Source: Blastomyces gilchristii SLH14081 (Eukaryota; Ascomycota; Eurotiomycetes; Onygenales; Ajellomycetaceae). Taken from it: 64,000 nucleotides of DNA. The stretch is from contig NW_003101682.1 in assembly GCF_000003855.2 (NCBI RefSeq), positions 2,049,148-2,113,147 on the forward strand, read 5' to 3'. The translations under genes and the position numbers were made by a program. The notes beneath the pieces were generated by a model. It searched no databases and had not been told where the DNA came from. It saw only the letters and a list, made by a program, of their open reading frames with translations. Positions 23,327 to 35,443 of the stretch are shown here, piece after piece; within the stretch, counting starts at the first letter, position 1, and every line of letters begins with the position of its first letter.

Positions 23327-24798
23327 TGCAACTATTTCCCTTTCCCCCAATCCGGAATGTGTGGGTTGGAGCTAGTTCCTGTAGGCTCTATCTTTATGTC
23401 TGAATTTGAAAGACGGCTTCATCACTCGACGAACGATGTATACGGACTCCCACCTCGAATTCTGCCCCGAGTACTTTTGTTGCTTTTCACACCCTCCGCT
23501 CGTGCCAACGGCAAAAAGGGGAAAACGACATAAAATGGCTTGATAGTTTTCTATTGAAAACATAGGTAAAGAAAGGCTAGAAGCGTGCAATTCTCGCATC
23601 TCCTCCAGGACAAGGCAGTTTTCACGATCCTCCTTGCTTCTCCTTTTTCACTTGGGCTTTTCAGTTTTGATCAGATATCGAACATGAGAAGTGTTCCGCG
23701 GGCATTCTTCCCCCATTTCTCGACCTAATGCATCTCGCATTGCAGTGAACCTCTTCGTTGTGATGTCGTAATGCTTTCAAATGAGCAATGCCATCCAAGG
23801 TCAATCTCGAACCCCGAATCTCAGTTTACTTCTTTTTCCCCTATCTTTTCTCAGCATTTGACTCAGTTCAAGATTCTGGCCTCGTTTACTTTTATATTTT
23901 CTTTTGGTTCTTTTTCCATTTTTGATAAAGCTATACGATTTGTAACTGAACCTTTCTGCTGTAAATATTTAGGCATTCTGTCCCACTAACTAACGTAATG
24001 TACATGTATATAAGCACCTGTTACTTTTAACAATCTATTCACTTTCTCTTCCATTTTAGATACTTAGTACACCAATGTCTCTCCGTGTGTGTGATTGCAT
24101 TCTTACCCTTTGATATGCCCCTTTGGGGCTTGCGGGACTTTTACATAAAAAGAGCAACAGCTGAGGCACTCTCAAATCGGTCGAAGTATACTTTGTGTGA
24201 ACGCATACTCGCCACATATCTCCCCCCCTTCGCACTCTATGGAATCCTTATCACTCTCCTCTAGCTGAGCTCGTTATGGGGACATAGCCCATCAGAGAGA
24301 CCTTTTTTACGCCTTATCTTAGTGATATCGCTTGAATTTTTTCTAGAACCTCGTCCAATGACTGATACCAACAAGTCCGCAGCGCCGTATATCTGATCGT
24401 CTCACAAGACTACATATCAACTCCCAAATGCTACCAAGCATCAATGTATCATATTTATCTACAAATTGGTATGATAATTCGCTTGCTTCAATTCGTCAGA
24501 CATAACCACTTCTGATCATCTATCAAGGGGATAATGTAAAATCGAGCAATAGGAGAACAATGTTTGGCAAAGGAAACGATGACAAAACGGAAGTTTAAAA
24601 AATAAATAATAAAATAATAAAATAATAAAATAATAAAATAATAAAATAATAAAATAATAAAATAAAAATAAAATAAATCCACAATGGAATATGTTCATAA
24701 ATCTCTTAAAAACAAAGGAAACCGTAAACGGAAGAGCAAGATTGTTATTTTCATTCCGGTAATCCTTGAGCACAATCAACAACAATAAACTAGACATT
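23327..24798. other. Convergent spacer (small gene / VAC14)
   Basis: Nearly 1.5 kb without a convincing gene. The first half is T-rich and probably 3' UTR of the 86-aa gene. An 8-bp tandem repeat lies at about 24605-24665, near the 3' end of VAC14. Confidence 0.5.
24605..24665. repeat. Tandem repeat, 8-bp unit TAATAAAA
   Basis: About seven near-perfect copies of the octamer, flanked by related AAATAAAT sequence. It starts about 135 bases beyond the VAC14 stop codon, so it is likely in its 3' UTR or just past it. On the minus strand it reads TTTTATTA and creates artefactual FIILLFYY-type ORFs. Confidence 0.9.
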
Positions 24799-27700
24799 TC
24801 AACGCTTCGACTTCCTCTGCCCGATTCCACTTAATCGTCCGAAATTTCCTAACGTGGATCTCGACTTAGGCGCCTTTTGCGCTACGGCAGCGCCTTCGTT
24901 TGTGGCAAACCCTAGCCGCGTTGCATGGGCGATTCCGAGTCCACCCCCAGTACCTACTCCGCCTGGGGCACTCAAACGATGGGCATCGACAGCCCCTTTC
25001 TCCTTGTTTCCACTTTGGTCGGCAGCAGTGGCTGCTGCGACTGCGGCTGCAATTGATGAATGAGGCATACTATTCCCGTCCGAGTCGAATTGACGTGATG
25101 ATGAGCGCCCTGACCGTCTGGATTTCTCCTGTACACTCTTGAATTTCTCGAGCAAATCAACCCATCGGATATCTTCGCGGGATTTTAGTCTTCCTCCTGG
25201 TCGTTCGTATGATGAAGAAATGCCTGGCGTATTTGTGCTCATGCTAGATAATTCGAGAATGTGTGAGCAATGAAATTGAATAGGGTGGGATGGGATAGTG
25301 TGGATCCTAGTATAGACGTACCCTCGGGCAGCTGGCTGCAGTAATCCAATGTTGCTCACACTGTTTAGGCGGTTCTTTAGTGCAGCAAATGCAGAACTTT
25401 GAGGAAGCAGCATCAGAACGCCGTAAAGACATTTATATAAATATGGATACTTCTCCGGTTCTAAAAGCTGGAGACGGAGATCTATAAAAGATAAATTTAG
25501 TTCGAATGTGGACCTTCCATATGAATAATAATACTGTTAAGCTGAGGCACTAACAGGTGAACACTGGCGACTCTAGTAATTGAACAAGCTTGTCGATTTG
25601 GATTAACATATTGACGGTCATCTCCAACTCCGCGCTATGAGGCTGATTAGCTTTTATGACAAAAATATATGAGCTAACCGGGCCTTACAAAATTTGCAAA
25701 AGATTATACGCCTGCTCATACGCTTGAGCTAGCAAACACAGGGAAAATGTCGCAACAGCATTGTGGCACCATGATCTAAACAATGCAACGAAAAACATTT
25801 GGCCGTCCTAAGAATACATTAGCGAGAGGCGTGGAAATCCCCTGGAAGCTCCACATACCCTGGATTCGGGATTTCTCAATCTCTTTCTCATATCAGCTAG
25901 TTCAGGAGCAGTAATAAGATTGTTGTTAAGGTTTTGCACCATGATACTAGCAAATTCAATATCCTACATACAAATAGTTAGTTCATATTTACCAGAGGCC
26001 GAGAATAGAAATTTGGGCGGCATAACCCACCTCCTCCTTTTCAAGACAGTCTGCCAACGTTCTGTAAATACGTTCTGGGCTTAGGTTAACGCAGAGTTGT
26101 CTGATAATAAGGTTGCCGCGGATTTCGAGAAGCTTTCGATCAGTGGAAAATAGCTGAAGTAGATTCACCATGAACGATGTGAAGTAGCCATCCTCACTGT
26201 TTCTTGAAATCTGAGACAGTAGCTGCAGATCTCGCGTAACAACAGCTTCTGAAGGATCAGACAGAGTCTTGAGCAGGGCTGGAAACGTGCCATCGTGGAA
26301 GGCTAGAACCTTCCGAGGCGCTTTTCGGTGAAGCATAATTAACCAAGCTAAGGATGCAACTCTCGTAGCCTCATTTTCATTGAGGAACTGGAGAGTCAAG
26401 GCGCTAACAGCCGCCGCATAATCTAGATCCGGTGAAGGTAGTGGCGTTGCATCTGCGCTGCTTCGTGGAGTTAAATCAGTTCTGGATGCAGGGCGAGATG
26501 GGAGCGGCTTTTTGACGTTGACTTCGTTAACCGCAGAAAGGCTAGACTGTTTGCCCGTAGGAGTTGATGATCTTCGACCATCTGCCTCTTTAATCGGCCC
26601 GGTAGGCACCCTTGATGGTGCCGCTAGTCGTGTCTCATCAAGGGCGTTATCATCAGTGAGGGAAACAATATACTGCATGAGTGATGTGTTAACCCGGTTT
26701 GCAGCCTCACGAACTTGGTTTGAACCGCTCGAAAGGGCAGGTAGCACTTGTGAAAGGAGGCGGGGGACAAATTGAAGTATGTCCTCTGGGCTTATTTCGA
26801 AAAAGCTATCAATCCATCGGAGGGCCGTCAGCTGGATTTCCTCCTCTGTAGCTTCGTTAGCATATGGTTGGCGAAACGAATATCTCATATCAGATGAGGT
26901 AAACGTACCAAACGCCGTGTCCACAAAACCAACTAGAATATCCAGGATCTTGGGATGATCTACGTATACATCCTGCCCGGGAACATAATCTCCATATACA
27001 TGAACATCTTCACCATTGGCAGTTCCAGAATCCGAATCCGCAATAGCATTTTCGCTAATGTCTTTGGGGTTGTTCGAGCCTGAGCCAACACTCATACTAT
27101 CGCTAGTAGCTGATCGTTTTATACTCCCGCTTTCCTGATCACGGCGGCTGTATGCGATCCCCTTTTTTATCCGAGCAATCTTCTTGATCTCGTTAAGGAA
27201 TGTCTCCAGAGCACCCTGGGTAATTGTATGAACATCTCTATTGGGGTCACTGAGGAACCTGAACAAGCCTCCTAGGAACGCAGGTAAATAATACACAAGC
27301 TCCAAATCGGGTATGGTATCCAACAGAGTCAGCCACGACACCAGGAAGGTACGAGTGAAAGGATTTATGACATGTATGCGTTCTTTGAGGAGGGGAATGA
27401 AATTCGCAAGCGAGAATGCTGTGGGCAGATCGGCGACTTCTGATTCATCAGCACCATCTACCCCAGATTCGCCATGACCTTTTCTGGGGACTTGCAAAAC
27501 GGAAACGTATGAGGCTGCCGATTCAGAAACTATATCTTTCACCAGTCGGTCGAGGAGCTCTGCGCCGTTTTTCACTGACAGCTCTGAGTCGGAAGCCAGC
27601 TAGCACCCGAAGGGTCAATTAACTTTGTAATACATTTTGCACATGAATTCATCATCTCAGACTTACTTTGCATAGAGCGTCGAATATATCATTGAAAAAT

Positions 27701-28250
27701 AGTAGCAATTCCCCCTTAGCCACTTTCGCGATATTATACATGCTTTCGCACGCGTAATATCGAACTCGAGCATCCTGGTCTGTAAAACAGGCGAGGACGG
27801 GAGGGACAATCTCGTGGAGGTAGGGCGCAACTTCATCCTACATAGATAATACTGAGTTTCCATGCTATTTGCACAACTAAATTGTACGATATTCACACAA
27901 CTCACAGTCCCAAGCGCAATCGAAGCGGCTGCGAGGCCGATTAATCCTCCATTTCTTGTGTGAGGTTGGTGAACAGCGTAGGCATATTCATGACACAGCT
28001 GGTCGACAATATTTTTTATTTTGCTATGTTCACCTTTCGCAAGGGCATCGCGGATGACCTTTTCCAGCCTATTGTTTCCATAAAAGAATGAAGAGTTAGC
28101 TTGTGGTTTTCAGTCAAATGTTTTTATGTATAGATTTGCTGGTGCTTGGGGTTCATTGAGTGCTCACTCCAAAGCACCTTGTTTCCGCTTATCGTATAGC
28201 TTGTCACTCAGAAGCCTTTGAACGGATGGATCCATGTCGGGCGCTATCAT
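24799..28250 (-). CDS. VAC14: Vacuole morphology protein Vac14 (PI(3,5)P2 complex scaffold)
   Basis: Nine exons: 28250-28168, 28068-27906, 27837-27667, 27599-26031, 25963-25859, 25807-25689, 25634-25555, 25481-25322 and 25243-24799 (964 aa; yeast Vac14 is 880). All phases agree. HEAT repeats start at residue 1 ([44 protein letters not shown]) and continue through [19 protein letters not shown] and [16 protein letters not shown] Ser-rich insert follows (residues ~310-350 and ~440-500). The conserved C-terminal part includes [39 protein letters not shown] and [21 protein letters not shown], and ends in a low-complexity basic tail. Vac14 holds Fab1/PIKfyve and Fig4 at the vacuole membrane. A start at 28235 (MDPSV) is also possible. 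Confidence 0.95.
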
Positions 28251-28788
28251 AGTAGACAGGTTCGGTGTGAGGTAGATCTCAGGCTTCAGCACTCATGTCG
28301 TTCGGAGAGTGCCCAGGCAATGTCAAGCTAGATATGTTGGTTATGACGGAGGGAAAACGTCAAAGAGTTTCGGGATTTCTTCCTGTCATGGTTACAATAC
28401 GAGAAAATAAATTATGAATTGCCTGATATGACCGAGAGAATACGAATCCCAGCTCCTTGTTCCGTAGAGGGAGAAGAGAAACATTTAGTGTTGAATTGTT
28501 GTGGTGACGTAGATTGGAGAGCTCTCCAAACACGCTAACCCCTAAACAGCTGAGGCCTTGGCAGCGCGGCTATTATCACTTGACCTACCATCCAGGGGCA
28601 AGCGACTTGTGCAGTACGGAGTTATAGATATCAAGAGCTGCCAATATCGACAGAGTAACTATGATCTAATCTAAGCTTTAGGTCTGTTTTGTATTGTATT
28701 CAAGATACAAATATGCAGCAATGATATCCCCAACGCCAAATTCTCTGAAAAAAAGAGGAACAAAAAGAAAAGTTAAATGCCCCTCGAT
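28251..28788. other. Spacer between RAD54 and VAC14
   Basis: About 540 bases between two minus-strand genes: VAC14 promoter side and RAD54 3' side. A TACGGAGTTA motif starts at 28615. No gene is seen. Confidence 0.5.
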
Positions 28789-31370
28789 TCAATGACTGAT
28801 ATACTGGAATACCGCCGTCACATCCCGCTCAGACGCTTCTTGTCTCAATAGCAAATCCTGGATCTTACCCAAGGGGCCTTTCTCCCCATCATTGACAAAA
28901 TGGTTCCATGAGCTCGTGTCTCCGTACATCATGGCCGGCGCCCTGATGTGCTGGGTGCCGTCAGGCCGACATCTTTTGCACTTGAAGGTGTCATGAGTGT
29001 CGCTGCGAGTCCCCGGTTTAAACTGGAAAAGTTCTCGAAGCGAATCAAGACTAAAATGGCGCTCGACGTCTTCAGCAGAGTCAACGACGCATGAAGAGAG
29101 CGATTGCTTATGAGACTGCCTCTGGAATATCTTCTCTTCGATAGTACCTGTTGCAATAAAGCGGTAGACAAAGCAGTCTTTCTTCTGTCCGTCACGCCAC
29201 ACTCGAGCGAGGGCTTGCTGGTCAGCCGCCGGGTTCCAGTCTGGATCGAATAAAACCAGGCGATTGGCACCAATTAAGTTGATACCACAACCGCCTGCCT
29301 TACTACTAAGCAAAAAGACAAATTCTTCCCCGTTAGGGTCATTGAATTTGTCAACCAATTTCTGTCTTTTGGTCACATTCATCGTGCCATCCAATCGTAG
29401 GCAACCGTATTGACGAGTCCGGCAAAGCCTTTCAAAAAGGTCAAGAGTTTGCGTGTAATTGCTAATCAAAACAATCTTGTCATTGGTGTCCTGCCGAATC
29501 CGCGCAAGCATGCGATCCAAGACCATCATTTTACCAGAATACCAAGATCTCACATCGCGATCCCGTCCCCGACACTCCATTGGAACATAATCATCCGGGA
29601 AAAACTGCTCACTTCCAGGAAGGTCTGTGCCTAGGTTAAGGAGGTCTGGGTGGTTGCAAAGCTTTTTCAGAAGTCCAATCGCTTTCAAGGGCTGACTTCC
29701 CTTACCTCGGAGCAAACTTTTGATATCTGGGCTTTGAATGAAATGATTATACAAATCAGTTTGAAACGGAGCCAGCCCGCAAAACACCACATGCTCGTAC
29801 TTGACAGGCAAGTACTTGGAAAGGATATCGTTGGTTCGTCGAATAATGAACTTGTTGACAACGTTCAAAAGCTCTGTTACACTTTCATCGCCCTTCTTCC
29901 TATCCTCATCAGTAGCATCAGCGTCTCGGCCACGGAGGATTGGCATCTCGTATTTTTTGTGAAACTCGCTCCGAGTTCCCAGAATGTTCGGATTGGCAAA
30001 ATTCAAAAGCGAGAAATACTCGGACAAGTCATTCTGAATTGGAGTTCCAGAAAGGATGACTCGACGGTCGACATTTAGGCTATTCAAGGCAGTAAATGTT
30101 TGGCTGTCTCCGTTTTTGAGTCGGTGGCCTTCATCGCAAAGCAGTAACCCAATCGGAGTGTCCTTAAGTTCATCGACATTGAGCCTCAATGTCTCATACG
30201 ACACAATCAGAACTGGTCTGACAACGGCACGCCCTGACGAGACTGCCCATTGTCGGAGCTGGGATATAAGCTCCGCTTTGGAAGCTTTTCCGTCAATAAC
30301 AAAAGGCGATACTGCTCCCTCCCCCAACCATTTGACTACAATAATCATCAGCATTAGAAACCATGCTTGTAGAATATCTCGACATACCAAGTTCGTTCGC
30401 CCAGTTCTTCACCAGCGTCGATGGGCAAGCAATCACGCACTTCTGAATGGTCGTTTTACCCGCCTCCGGAGATTGCTTAAGCAGTGTCCATAACAGAGTA
30501 ATACATTGGAGCTAATATTGTATGTATTAGCACCACGTCACTTCGGTTAAATTCATTTGGCCGTACCGTTTTGCCCAAACCCATCTCGTCTGCCATAATA
30601 CAACCATTGGCCTTGGGATCGATCATACCAGTAGTACAGCGATATAAGAACTAACGCAGGTCAGCGGTAAAAGTCACATCCAAAGTGACAGCAGCCGTGT
30701 TGATAAAAATACCTTCACTCCCTCCACTTGATGCGGACGCAACACCTTTGCAAGTCTAGGATCAATAACAACCGGAACTCTCGGACGAGCGTCAACCTTC
30801 TTCTTAATTCCAAGAATATCCGCCAAACTCTTATGCACAAGTGGTGCATCCAACTTGGGGGGATCATTTTTCTTCTCCCCTTCCTTCCTTTCTTCATTTC
30901 CATCATTAGCATCATTAGGGTCGACCGGCTTATCATCAATCGTAGGGTCATAAAGAACAATCGCAAATTCCCCGCTGGGATCATGCAGCGGTTTAACAAC
31001 AAATGTCGTCCCGCTCCGCATCCCAAGAATGGGAGCTGGACGATTCGGATTATAGGCGCCGGAATTTTTATTCATTAAAGGGATGGAAAACCGCTGCTTG
31101 AAAATCTGCTCTTTATCCTTCACTTTGAATGCAGGGAACCTATTTGCATCGCGGTTCGCGAGGGCAAGTCGATCTTCGTTGGTCCATGGTTTCTCCCCAT
31201 CTTCCGCCTCTCCGTCCGCTCCCGCATAGTTGACTTTTCTTCTTTTTCTAGCGGGCTTATCAGAGGCCCGTGTACGTAGCGCTAACCCGGGACATTTGAA
31301 TGGTTTATTGAGCCTGTCCGCTGAAGGTTTTGTTGCAACGGCTTCCGAGGTCTTCGGACGGGGGCGATGC
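28789..31370 (-). CDS. RAD54: DNA repair translocase Rad54 (5' end not resolved)
   Basis: Assigned exons: 31370-30713, 30650-30567, 30511-30388 and 30335-28789, encoding about 804 aa. The Swi2/Snf2 motor contains [15 protein letters not shown], motif [22 protein letters not shown], motif [54 protein letters not shown] and [15 protein letters not shown]. It ends AFQYISH exactly as yeast Rad54. The N-terminal KPFKCPG and the basic KPARKRRK segment are also Rad54-like. Rad54 is a dsDNA translocase that works with Rad51 in homologous recombination. The first exon shown opens at an AG acceptor (31372-31371) in phase 2. The start codon must lie upstream; one phase-compatible exon begins with an ATG at 31586-31584 and splices at a GTAGAA, but this is weak. 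Confidence 0.94.
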
Positions 31371-31739
31371 CTGGGGAGATATTAGCTGAGGACTTCATCA
31401 AAAGATCCAATCAGGTGGAGCAGAATACATTTGACTAAATCACTTCTACATTGAAGTGATAAAATAAAGCGAGAGTCCGGTAAAAAGACGACGTTGTCGA
31501 CGAGGAATTACTGAGCCAAACCCGTCGAAGAGCTCGCTCGGACGCGTCAACGTTTGATTTAACGCGTTTGCTTGCCAAGCTTTCATCACCAAAAGGCCAC
31601 GGAATCACATGACACACCCCACCATGGATGGATGCCCAGTCCTCCCGCCATTGAATTCATCCAGCTTTGCCTCGGCCCCCTCGATATACATGATGGAGAC
31701 ATCTATCTCGAGGGCCTCGAGGTGGACAGCTATAGATCC
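31371..31739. promoter_or_regulatory. Divergent promoter region RAD54 / SLC25 carrier
   Basis: This region of at most 370 bases lies between divergently transcribed genes and must also contain the unresolved first exon of RAD54. No core element stands out. Confidence 0.4.
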
Positions 31740-32966
31740 ATGTCCAATGATTTCTGGGCTGGCTACCTCAGCGGAGCCATTGGCATTGTAATCGGAAATC
31801 CCCTCGACCTGGTGAAGACCCGTCTTCAGGCAGGGCAGGCTGCCCCCGGATCACTGCGATCTCCCCAGGGGTTTAGGAGCCATTTCGACACTGCGAGTTC
31901 TCTCGTTCGAGGTTAGTTATACTATACTATGTGGAGATATTGTTGCGATTTTATTGAAAACGAGGGAAAACAAATTGAAAAAGCTAACCGGTCATGTTCA
32001 ATTCTCCCCCCCGTGAACAGGCGCAACCGCACCGATCCTTGGATATGGCGCCCTCAATGCGATTCTCTTCGTTGCCTATAACCGGACCTTGACGGGTATA
32101 GTCTCGCAGCCCGTACCTGACCCCACTAACCCTGTAGGCGTTCCGCTGTATCAGATATGGGTTGCGGGTGCTGTCGGTGGACTTGCGAGCTGGGTCATAT
32201 CCTCGCCGACCGAGTTGGTAAAGTGCCGAGCGCAGCTTGCTTCCCACCAATCGATATCGTCATGGACTGTGACGAAGGATATTTGGAGAAGACGAGGATT
32301 TAGGGGACTATATTACGGAGGGGGAGTTACGAGTATCCGAGACTCGGTGGGATATGGGTTCTAGTACGAAAAATAATAATTTCCGCTCCCTTACCTATGC
32401 CTCTTTTTCGCTACTCCCTTATATCTGCCCATATATGTGCACTCAATTTCTTAACTCCGCGTTATTCCGTTCAAAAAAAATAATAGTTTCTGGTCCTACG
32501 AACTATGCAAGCGCCTCATGACAAGCCCCGACGAAAGCTCTGAACAAACAGCGGCCAAAATCCTTATTTGCGGCGGCATCGCCGGCATTGTCACTTGGGC
32601 TTCTGTATTCCCGCTAGATGTTATTAAGACACGGCTACAGGCACAGGGTTCGGCGAGCTCGCTTCTTCCCGGCGTTTCGACCGAGAGACAAAATCTGCTA
32701 CGACCTTCCGGGAACGATGGACGTATACTGAGTACTCTGGGGATAGCAAAGGAGGCATATCGCACTGAGGGCCTCAGGATATTCTACCGTGGTTTGGGCG
32801 TGTGTAGCTTGAGAGCGTTTATTGTAAATGCTGTACAGGTATGTGATTTTGGTGATTTCACAAGTATATGTTTTTGGATGTGCTAACCGATTTCTCGAAG
32901 TGGGCGACGTACGAGTGGATGATGAAATTCCTCAAACATCCTGGCAGTGCATCGTTGATGGAATGA
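31740..32966 (+). CDS. Mitochondrial carrier family (SLC25) protein
   Basis: Four exons: 31740-31911, 32021-32363, 32487-32838 and 32901-32966 (310 aa, typical for the family). The start at 31740 (MSNDFWAGYLSGAIG) was preferred to an in-frame ATG at 31572 because carriers begin close to helix 1. Three repeats each show the carrier signature: NPLDLVKTRLQ, SPTELVKCRAQ and FPLDVIKTRLQ. The second repeat has T-E in place of the usual P-L-D, as seen in SLC25A45/47/48-like and some amino-acid carriers. Six membrane helices are expected in the mitochondrial inner membrane (or a peroxisome in some members). The substrate cannot be told from sequence alone. It is divergent from RAD54 and convergent with BUD20. 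Confidence 0.9.
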
Positions 32967-33475
32967 AACATGAGATATGGTCGTCTCCTCGATGAATTGT
33001 TTCATGAATATATATAAGTTACATAGATGTCTATATGTTTTGATGATCTTGCATGTTCGCTGGATTTTGGAAAAATATATTCGAGATATATTTATATATA
33101 ACTGGTTGCCTCGCAAAAAGAAAAATCAACCTACACTGTTTTGCTTAACCCGTAGTCTATATTATTAGACCATCTGTCCCTGTGGGTTACCCTTGATAAC
33201 TCCATGACTCCAAGAACCAATTTCCCGAAATTCTCCTCCGTATATAGCCTCCTCAGATCACCCATGATCAAAGCGGCCTAATAATTATGCTCCATGGTAA
33301 TGGCCAGCAAGCGAAAGGAGAAGATGTGCCCCTCCCCCGTGACTATGCCAACCAGAGGCTGGCTATTCCGTTTGGGAGGTGTAAAGTCGCCGACCATATT
33401 CTCCCGTAAATGTTTCCAGCACTTTCCAGTTCATCATCATATCGTCCAATCATCATTAATAGAAAAATGTAATTT
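32967..33475. other. Convergent spacer (SLC25 carrier / BUD20)
   Basis: About 510 bases, AT-rich, holding two 3' flanks. A run of TATA-like repeats near 33000-33100 looks like 3' UTR sequence. No gene is supported. Confidence 0.5.
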
Positions 33476-34074
33476 TCACTCGATCATTTCCGATTCCACA
33501 ACGTCCATAGCCTGCACATCCCGCGTCCCATTATCCGTTCCCAATCCAATAGCAGCTTCCGCTATCTTTTGCGAATGTGGTTCTTCCTTCAGGAGACGGA
33601 GCCTATTTATATTCACAACTTTCAGTCAGTGATATTGATTTTCCCTCCCCACATCAAGCAAGTAAAATGAATATCAGCCATGCCCCCTCTTCCCTCACCC
33701 TTTCTCGACAGTAATGTATGAACAATTTTTTAAGGCAGGAAGAGAGAAAAGAGAAAAAGATAACGCACCTCCGCTTATGATTCTTCCCCCGCCGATGAGC
33801 CACGAGATTATAATCACTTTCGAACCATTTCGCACACTCGACACAGTAATGCCTGCCTAGGCCAGGCAGGTCTTCTGCGGCCTTGGTCTCTTTATATTGG
33901 GAAAGGTGTTTGGAGGAGTTTATGTCCGCGCAGACTTGATCGTAGTCTCTACAATCGAGAAAGTCGGGTGGTCAGTGTCTGGTTTCATGCCGGACTGGTG
34001 GTAGTAGTAGTAGTCAGAGCATAGCAAACTCACCTCGTCCGTCGTTTGGTCTTTATTCTTTTCGTGGCCCCCAT
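33476..34074 (-). CDS. BUD20: Bud20/ZNF593-type C2H2 zinc-finger protein
   Basis: Three exons: 34074-34034, 33948-33769 and 33602-33476 (115 aa). It starts MGATKRIKTKRRTRDYDQ, the basic N-terminus typical of Bud20 and human ZNF593. DLPGLGRHYCVECAKWFES and DYNLVAHRRGKNHKRRLR follow, a C2H2 finger with C-x2-C and an H-x5-H ending. The tail is short and mildly acidic. Yeast Bud20 is a shuttling pre-60S factor that helps export the large ribosomal subunit; this role is transferred from the family. None of the three exons is long enough to stand out alone; they were joined by the consensus donors GTGAGT and GTGCGT and by consistent phases. It is shorter than yeast Bud20. Confidence 0.9.
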
Positions 34075-35443
34075 TGTTGCGATGGTTGAGCTTCTTGTGA
34101 TGTGAAATGTTTCAATGCGGTGAGCTTCATTACTCCCGTTGTCTGCGAAATATTTAGCACTATTCCATTTTTGTATCGGAGCGCTAAAATATTGTTCCGT
34201 GCACAGTGCAGCTTAATATTCACGTGCACAATTAAATGACACCCCGCGCTTTATCGAGCCAATTCAATGCTCCGGAAATAATCAAATTATTATTCTCTGG
34301 AAATGAATTTCCCAATCCCCCACGAATCCAGGAAAATACAAGAAAGTCCCCATCAATTATTGCTGAAACGGATGCAGAGCCGAGCAAATCCCGTAGAATC
34401 CAGCGCCAAGCCCGCTGTCTTTTTTCCAGCTCTGTGACGCTGGATGACGTTTTGGCTGGCCGCGGCACCCCCCTCCAAAATCCAAAATTACCGACCAGGC
34501 AGGGCAATTATTTAGTTGCTAGTTTATTTGCTGTGCTTTTCTTTTACCCTTGTCATGCAGGTAAATTAGCCCCGTAGACTGTCTCCTCTGCTTGAGGTTA
34601 CAGTAACACTGCGTGGTATACGGAGTACATTGGGCAAAACAAAAAAGTTGATCACAAGTTCCAGCTTAAAAACTGGCCTGGGTGGGAGAGAGTCAGAAAC
34701 AGATGGCTGGTGATTGGCTGGGAATTTTATATTTTCCCCAATAATATTCTGTTTCTTTAACTGACTTGATGTTGATTATTTTATTGTTATTCCAAGATAC
34801 AAGATACGAAGCAACTGGTGTGGGAAACGAAGAGCGGGCGCCGGACGGGAGGAACTGGGCAGCAGCCAGTCACAGAGCTGGGATTTGCATTGCTTGGTCT
34901 GGTCTGCAGGTCAACAAAAAATTTTCGCTCGGGTGGTTGGATGCCCCACAAATCAGATTGCGGTGCCGCGAACAAACCAAATGCGGGCGGGTGGTCGCCA
35001 GCTGGTGTATTGATGTGTTTTAATTTCATACATTTAGGGGCGGAACACAGCCGAGCTTGCCGGATCATGGCGTGCAAACTGGGCGTTGTGCAGCCAGTGA
35101 GAAGTATTAATACCTGGATATCGTAACTGTAAAACCATGTAATATTACTATACCTGTACTGAAACTCACATGTATCGCCTAGTCCAGATTTGGGTCAGAG
35201 TGACTTCACAGCCCGAACATTCGAACATAAGCTCCGTTGTGCTGCTTTTATCTTGCTTCTGATTCCTGTTTTCATCTTTCCTCCTCCTCTCCCCTCCCTC
35301 CCTCCCAATCCAATCTTCTATCTCTAATCCCCCCTTCTTTTCTGTCTCACGGCCCTCGTCGAGTTGCCTGCTTTGCCTCGACGTTGGATGTGCTTCGACG
35401 TTTAGCAAGATAGTTCAGTGTGCTTACAGAGCAAGCTGCCATC
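34075..35443. other. Spacer of about 1.4 kb with aconitase promoter
   Basis: Divergent upstream regions of BUD20 and aconitase. A TACGGAGTA motif is at 34619-34627. Small ORFs at 34766-35126 overlap each other on both strands and have no domain. The last 200 bases hold the aconitase promoter elements listed separately. Confidence 0.5.
35273..35345 (+). promoter_or_regulatory. Pyrimidine tract with tandem CCAAT boxes, aconitase promoter
   Basis: A nearly pure C/T stretch about 100-170 bases before the aconitase ATG contains two abutting CCAAT pentamers (35305-35314). CT-rich tracts are common in promoters of strongly expressed fungal genes. The CCAAT-binding complex with HapX is known to repress aconitase under iron shortage in Aspergillus, so these boxes are good candidates for iron control here. 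That last step is inference. Confidence 0.5.

Noticed and set aside
23800..23830. A B-box-like GGTTCGAGAT on the minus strand hinting at a tRNA
   Set aside because: The match is imperfect, no A box lies at the right distance and no cloverleaf could be drawn.
24488..24830. Hydrophobic FIILLFYY-repeat ORFs resembling membrane proteins
   Set aside because: They are translations of the 8-bp TAATAAAA tandem repeat.
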